NCBI GenBank assembly: GCA_943370025.1
Contig: CALRPI020000025.1
Span: 1 to 64,000 of the forward strand
Origin: JAAUUE01 sp943370025
GTDB taxonomy: Bacteria > Cyanobacteriota > Cyanobacteriia > Cyanobacteriales > JAAUUE01
Reading direction: 5' to 3'
DNA length: 64,000 nucleotides
The translations under genes were made by a program, and so were the position numbers. Below, piece by piece: positions 60,203-64,000 of the stretch (the stretch's first letter is position 1; the number at the start of each line of letters is the position of its first letter). The notes under the pieces are model-generated. The model did no database searches, was not told the origin of the DNA, and worked only from the letters and a program-made list of their open reading frames with translations.

Positions 60203-61141
60203 TTAAACAGCCACTTGGGGAGTCGCAAGCTGAGCAGAAATATATGCAGTGGAATCTCCTTTGATAACTATGCTCCTTTGTCCGTCAATGCTTGTGGGAA
60301 TATCTCCGGCAATAGTTACTCGTTGGACTCGCCGGGGTTGGTTGCCATAGTCAGCGATCGCATAATGTTGAGTAGCTCGGTTATCCCAAAATGCTACATC
60401 TCCCGCTTGCCACCGCCAGCGCACAGTATTTTCAAGACGAGTCACGTAGGATTGTAAAAGTTGCAAAGTAGTATGGGAATCTTCGGCCGTCAGCCCCTTG
60501 ATCCGCCGGGCAAAACCTCCGAGGAGTAGCGATCGCTCTCCCGATTCTGGGTGGATATGGACAGCGGGATGCAGGGTTTCATAGATAGTAGATTGAAAAA
60601 CCTTGGAGTATTCTCGGGCGGATGCTGGTACATCAACTGTGGCGGCAGCATAATCTGACCCATTACTATGGACAACCCACAACTGATCGGCCAAGGCTTG
60701 TAAATGAGATGGGAGGTCAGTATAGGCTGTGGCAGTATTTGCCCACACGGTATCACCGCCGTAGGGAGGAACCTCTACTGCTCGCAAAATTGAACCCAAG
60801 GGGGGGCGATCAACAAAGGTGACATCCGTGTGCCAATGATTGGTATGGGCGTTTTGGCGGCTATAGTCCAAATCAAAAACGGATGGATGTTCAGGAAAGT
60901 AGGCAGGAACCGTAGGATGGGCTGTCGTTAGTTGCCCAAAGTAGCTAGCAAAGGCGGTGTGACTTTTTTTATCTAGGGTTTGCTGGCGGAAAAAAATAAC
61001 TTTGTACTGAACTAAGGCTTGACGAATTTTGCTAATCAGGCTAGCACTCAAGTCCGTAGTCAAAGCAACCCCTCTAATCTCGGCTCCGATCCGACCAGCA
61101 ACGGGTTGGATCTCAAAATTTGCAGAAACCATAGATTTCAT
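60203..61141 (-). CDS. TauD/TfdA family Fe(II)/2-oxoglutarate dioxygenase
   Basis: This 312-residue enzyme has the iron ligands His and Asp in HWHTDVTF and a distal His in RATQHYAIADY, and the 2-oxoglutarate Arg in RRVQRVTI. The family oxidises taurine, alkyl sulfates or related compounds; the substrate here is unknown. No sulfonate transporter is adjacent. It lies between mnmA and metK on the opposite strand. Confidence 0.87.
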   Translation of the reverse strand: MKSMVSANFEIQPVAGRIGAEIRGVALTTDLSASLISKIRQALVQYKVIFFRQQTLDKKSHTAFASYFGQLTTAHPTVPAYFPEHPSVFDLDYSRQNAHTNHWHTDVTFVDRPPLGSILRAVEVPPYGGDTVWANTATAYTDLPSHLQALADQLWVVHSNGSDYAAATVDVPASAREYSKVFQSTIYETLHPAVHIHPESGERSLLLGGFARRIKGLTAEDSHTTLQLLQSYVTRLENTVRWRWQAGDVAFWDNRATQHYAIADYGNQPRRVQRVTIAGDIPTSIDGQRSIVIKGDSTAYISAQLATPQVAV

Positions 61142-61424
61142 CCTCCAAATAATAACTAATGCTTAATACAGATATCTACGGTAATCCGATAGATTTACTG
61201 TGGATAATAGATGGAAACTATAGCACAAGTTACTTTAGTCAGCCAAGGGTTTTTGATACCTATTTGATACCTAATATTATTGCTATTACTAAGTCTCTGT
61301 CCCCTACCATCGCGATCGATCCCAATCAGAGAAAATACCCTATCCTGCTTTTATTGGTCTCCCAAAAACCTAGATAATGTGTTGGCAGTGCCTAAGTTCT
61401 ACTATTGTTAGGTGCAACTCCCAT

Positions 61425-61482
61425 AAAAAAAGCTCTAGAAAAAATCTAGAGCTAAAACCAGGGTGCATCTACCACTAATTAC
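61425..61482. repeat. Family G repeat, copy 2
   Basis: A perfect AGCTCTAGA/TCTAGAGCT hairpin is followed by CCAGGGTGCATCTACCACTA and ATTAC, matching the block at 59990. Confidence 0.78.
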
Positions 61483-61591
61483 CTTCCTTGGTTTATTCTC
61501 AGTTCAGGACAAAACGCTAAAACTCTAAAAATATACAGCACTTTTTATATGGATGGACATGGTTTTGTCCACCGAAGGCGAACGCAACTAT

Positions 61592-61619
61592 CTACTAGAG
61601 GCAAGCTACTAGAGGCAAG
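61592..61619. repeat. 14-bp tandem duplication
   Basis: CTACTAGAGGCAAG occurs twice in a row (61592-61605 and 61606-61619). It resembles the TACTAGAAGCAAG part of family A. The rest of the 830-bp gap before metK holds the family G repeat, this duplication and a complete family A element. Confidence 0.7.
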
Positions 61620-61716
61620 AGATTTACCCTGAATATCATGAAAATATTGTACCTACTGGCTGTCGCAAAGCGGGGGTTGCATTATCCTAAATCATACTAA
61701 CTGCCTTCGTAGTTGC

Positions 61717-61818
61717 TATAGCGATCCTAAATGGTTTCACCCGCCTTCGGCGGGTGAAACCATTTACTGGAAGCAAGTTGACTTGGCAACTGTTAGAAAA
61801 TGATTTAGGACTGCTATA
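61717..61818. repeat. Family A hairpin element, A1 type (near-identical to 26518-26619)
   Basis: The 102-bp element has ends TATAGCGATCCTAAAT and ATTTAGGACTGCTATA, with one base difference from the copy 35 kb away. Confidence 0.92.
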
Positions 61819-61968
61819 TATATTTGCGACATTCTCAGCCCATTTGTAATTTATCAATCAATTAAGTGTAATCAAATCACTACCAACAGTCGCCAAATAC
61901 TGTTATTATTGCAAGTTACATTAGTCTCATATTGTTTCACCTAGTTGTATTCCAAGGAGAAGTATTCT

Positions 61969-63231
61969 TTGCCACGCCATTACTTATTTACCTCAGAATC
62001 AGTTACCGAAGGTCATCCAGACAAAATTTGTGACCAAATTTCCGACACCATCCTCGATGCCCTGCTTGCGGAAGATTCCACAAGTCGAGTAGCGGCTGAG
62101 GTGGTTGTAAACACTGGTTTAGTTTTGATTACCGGAGAAATTACCTCCCAAGCTCATGTCAATTACGTTAACCTAGTCCGTCGGAAACTGACAGAAATTG
62201 GCTACACCAATGCCGACAATGGTTTCTCGGCTGGCAGTTGTGCTGTGTTAGTTGCCCTTGATGAGCAGTCTCCAGATATTTCCCAAGGGGTAACTACTGC
62301 CCAAGAAACTAGGGAAACTTCTAGCGAAGACCAACTAGATGCGATCGGTGCCGGCGACCAAGGAATTATGTTTGGGTTTGCTTGTAATGAAACCCCAGAG
62401 CTGATGCCCTTGCCCATTAGTCTGGCACACCGGGTTTCTCGCCGATTAGCTGCTGTCCGCAAAACAGGCCAACTGCCCTACCTCTACCCCGATGGCAAAA
62501 CTCAAGTCACGATCGCCTACGAAGATAACAGACCCGTGGCGATCGATACGATTCTTGTTTCTACCCAACACGCTGCCACCATTGGCGATATTACCGATGA
62601 AGCCGCAGTCCAAGCCAAAATCAAGGCGGATCTGTGGGATGCAGTAGTGTTACCCGTATTTGCGGATATCGAACTGAAGCCGACAGCCGCCACTCGTTTC
62701 TTGGTCAATCCCACCGGGAAATTTGTCATTGGTGGTCCCCAAGGGGATGCGGGGCTGACGGGCAGAAAGATTATTGTGGATACCTACGGTGGCTATTCCC
62801 GCCACGGTGGTGGAGCCTTCTCTGGCAAGGATCCCACTAAGGTTGATCGCTCCGCTGCCTATGCTGCCCGCTATGTGGCGAAAAATATCGTCGCGGCTGG
62901 TTTGGCTGAAAAATGTGAAGTCCAGCTCAGTTATGCGATTGGTGTCGCTAGACCCGTAAGTATTCTGGTAGAAACTTTTGGTACTGGCAAGATTGACGAC
63001 GATCGCCTCTTGGAACTAGTTAAAGCCCACTTTGAACTCCGTCCCGCTGGGATCATCGAAACCTTTAATCTCCGCAAATTGCCCGGACTCCGCAACGGCA
63101 GATTCTATCAAGATGTTGCCGCCTATGGTCACTTTGGCAGAACAGATTTAGAGTTACCTTGGGAACAAACCGACAAAGTAGCAGAAATGCAAGCTGCGGT
63201 GCAAGGGTTACTTTCTGGCGCAAAAAGCTAG
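61969..63231 (+). CDS. metK: S-adenosylmethionine synthetase
   Basis: The TTG at 61969 is chosen because AAGGAG lies at 61954-61959, eight to ten bases upstream, and the protein then starts PRHYLFTSESVTEGHPDK like its homologues; this gives 420 residues. ATP and methionine sites are seen in EGHPDKICDQISD and GAGDQGIMFGFA, and GGAFSGKDPTKVDRSAAY is the C-terminal signature. It makes SAM from ATP and methionine. No SAM riboswitch was found upstream. Confidence 0.95.
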   Translation: MPRHYLFTSESVTEGHPDKICDQISDTILDALLAEDSTSRVAAEVVVNTGLVLITGEITSQAHVNYVNLVRRKLTEIGYTNADNGFSAGSCAVLVALDEQSPDISQGVTTAQETRETSSEDQLDAIGAGDQGIMFGFACNETPELMPLPISLAHRVSRRLAAVRKTGQLPYLYPDGKTQVTIAYEDNRPVAIDTILVSTQHAATIGDITDEAAVQAKIKADLWDAVVLPVFADIELKPTAATRFLVNPTGKFVIGGPQGDAGLTGRKIIVDTYGGYSRHGGGAFSGKDPTKVDRSAAYAARYVAKNIVAAGLAEKCEVQLSYAIGVARPVSILVETFGTGKIDDDRLLELVKAHFELRPAGIIETFNLRKLPGLRNGRFYQDVAAYGHFGRTDLELPWEQTDKVAEMQAAVQGLLSGAKS

Positions 63232-63342
63232 TTCTAGAGGTGCATCTCAATTGCATTGGTTTTGTCTCTAGACATGTATTAAAAGTCCCCCTAAATACAA
63301 GCCCTAAAGCACTACCACGCTAGAGCAAAGGGGGATTTACTT

Positions 63343-63424
63343 ACAGCTGATTGAGAGTGGGTGGCTGTTGCTACCCACTCTCAATCCTAATATTGACCAA
63401 TATTTCAACGGTTGCAATGTGTCC
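63343..63424. repeat. Family C hairpin element, inverted
   Basis: TACAGCTGATTGAGAGTGGG and CCCACTCTCAAT form a hairpin, followed by ATTGACCAATATTTCAACGG; the reverse complement matches the 25042 copy. It lies between metK and rimM. Confidence 0.6.
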
Positions 63425-63472
63425 TATTTGAACGAAAATTGCTGTAACTATAGTAAGCGCCATTCTAGTTAG

Positions 63473-63571
63473 GATTAGGACATTTTTGAGGGCGCGCTCC
63501 GCGCCCTCAAAAATATCCTAATCAAATCGGCGACTACTATATCAATAATTCGTTTGCAGCGAGTAAGTCCC
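63473..63571. repeat. Degenerate family E-like hairpin
   Basis: A perfect TTTTTGAGGGCGCG/CGCGCCCTCAAAAA hairpin and a GCGAGTAAGTCCC right end resemble the E elements at 58.1-58.4 kb, but the left end is decayed and no target duplication was found. Confidence 0.55.
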
Positions 63572-63578
63572 AAAATAG

Positions 63579-64000
63579 TTATAGATTAATTTCTAGCAAA
63601 CCTTCGGGGGGATTGATTTCTAGGCGCTGTTGAACTAGATCAACTACGGGGACAATTTCATAGACAAAGGGAATGAGAATTGTTGCAGCTTGGGGGGCAG
63701 TTTGCCGCTTGGGTTTAGGTATTTTACTTTTTCGGTTCGGGGTGACTTTTTCTGGAATCACTGGCTGAGGCGGTTGTTCTGCCAGTTCTACCTCCAATAG
63801 ATCATTCCCGGCTGGTATGATATCGACAACGGTGCCGATCGCGGCTCCTGTTTTTTGGTTGTATACTCCTAAGCCAATTAGATCCAAAACATGGAACTGA
63901 TCTGGTGGGAGTTGGGGGCGATCGCTTTGGGGGACGACTAATTTACAGCCGCGCAGCGCATCCACCGCTTCACAACTTGTTATGCCCTCTAGGGTGATGA
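63579..64000 (-). CDS. rimM: 16S rRNA-processing protein RimM, C-terminal part (5' end outside window)
   Basis: The frame is open to the window edge. Visible residues include ITSCEAVDALRGCKLVV, then FHVLDLIGLGVYNQ and GAAIGTVVDIIPAGNDLLEV (the PRC-barrel region), a basic insertion KVTPNRKSKIPKPKRQ, and ILIPFVYEIVPVVDL followed by a closing NPPEG. RimM binds ribosomal protein S19 and aids 30S maturation. The Lys/Pro-rich insertion lies within the PRC barrel and is longer than in most RimM proteins I know. Confidence 0.88.
   Translation of the reverse strand, partial: ITLEGITSCEAVDALRGCKLVVPQSDRPQLPPDQFHVLDLIGLGVYNQKTGAAIGTVVDIIPAGNDLLEVELAEQPPQPVIPEKVTPNRKSKIPKPKRQTAPQAATILIPFVYEIVPVVDLVQQRLEINPPEGLLEINL

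Noticed and set aside
61159..61377. Open frame of 72 codons between the dioxygenase and metK
   Set aside because: It has no ribosome site and its end runs into a decayed repeat (AAAAACCTAGATAATG); it looks like chance.
61840..61968. Possible SAM riboswitch before metK
   Set aside because: The leader is short and AT-rich, with no paired helices or conserved core resembling any SAM riboswitch I know.

Overview
The window is cyanobacterial chromosome, inferred from sequence alone. The GCGATCGC palindrome (HIP1-like) is scattered through coding and intergenic DNA. Base composition is AT-leaning. Several gene families are typical of cyanobacteria: a DUF6335-like acidic protein, a DUF4330 protein, the short protein at 37.5 kb, BolA beside a CGFS glutaredoxin, and cobyrinate diamide synthase. 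The very high density of small hairpin repeats suggests a repeat-rich freshwater filamentous type such as Pseudanabaena, but I cannot prove the genus. I found no tRNA, rRNA, CRISPR array, prophage or full-length insertion sequence.

Layout. From 0.15 to 43.5 kb nearly every gene lies on the minus strand. (1) 0.15-10.0 kb holds membrane and modifying enzymes: a CrtI-like FAD oxidoreductase, two proline-iminopeptidase-like alpha/beta hydrolases, three CPBP intramembrane proteases, a DUF6064 protein, an Acg-type nitroreductase and small membrane proteins. (2) 10.2-38.3 kb reads as a stress and envelope island. It contains a pyruvate-kinase-like protein without the C-terminal domain, a ZIP transporter, a ferrochelatase-like protein, two NAD(P) oxidoreductases, DJ-1/PfpI and cupin proteins, two eRF1-like (baeRF) proteins, a GH65-phosphoglucomutase fusion, HdeD, BON, GIN and PspC proteins, a potassium channel, CbpM/CbpA, YggT, two ferritin-like proteins, two CsbD proteins, GlsB/YeaQ, a 1065-residue membrane repeat protein and a 50-residue lmo0937-type protein. 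(3) 38.7-50.7 kb holds a shortened methyltransferase, two c-di-GMP proteins, an SRPBCC protein, an MscS-related protein, BolA-Grx4-CbiA and DUF4330. (4) 51-64 kb holds a GH38 mannosidase with a divergent partner, a beta-helix surface protein, MnmA, a TauD-type dioxygenase, MetK and the end of RimM.

Two things stand out. First, four stress genes or operons (BON, baeRF, GlsB/CsbD and CsbD) share an AT-rich upstream block containing TTGATTGAATA and ATATAAAACGTAA on the plus strand, roughly 80-130 bp before the start codon once inserted repeats are discounted. This looks like a common control element for the island. Second, the intergenic DNA is filled with at least five families of 80-100 bp hairpin elements. 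Several copies keep clear target-site duplications: TA-flanked family A, 8-9 bp for B, 3 bp for D and 5 bp for E. One 93-bp E element splits a DUF433 antitoxin-like gene, and removing it with one copy of the duplication restores a 65-codon reading frame. D elements are nested inside A elements at two places, and one A element supplies the C-terminal residues and stop codon of a hydrolase gene.
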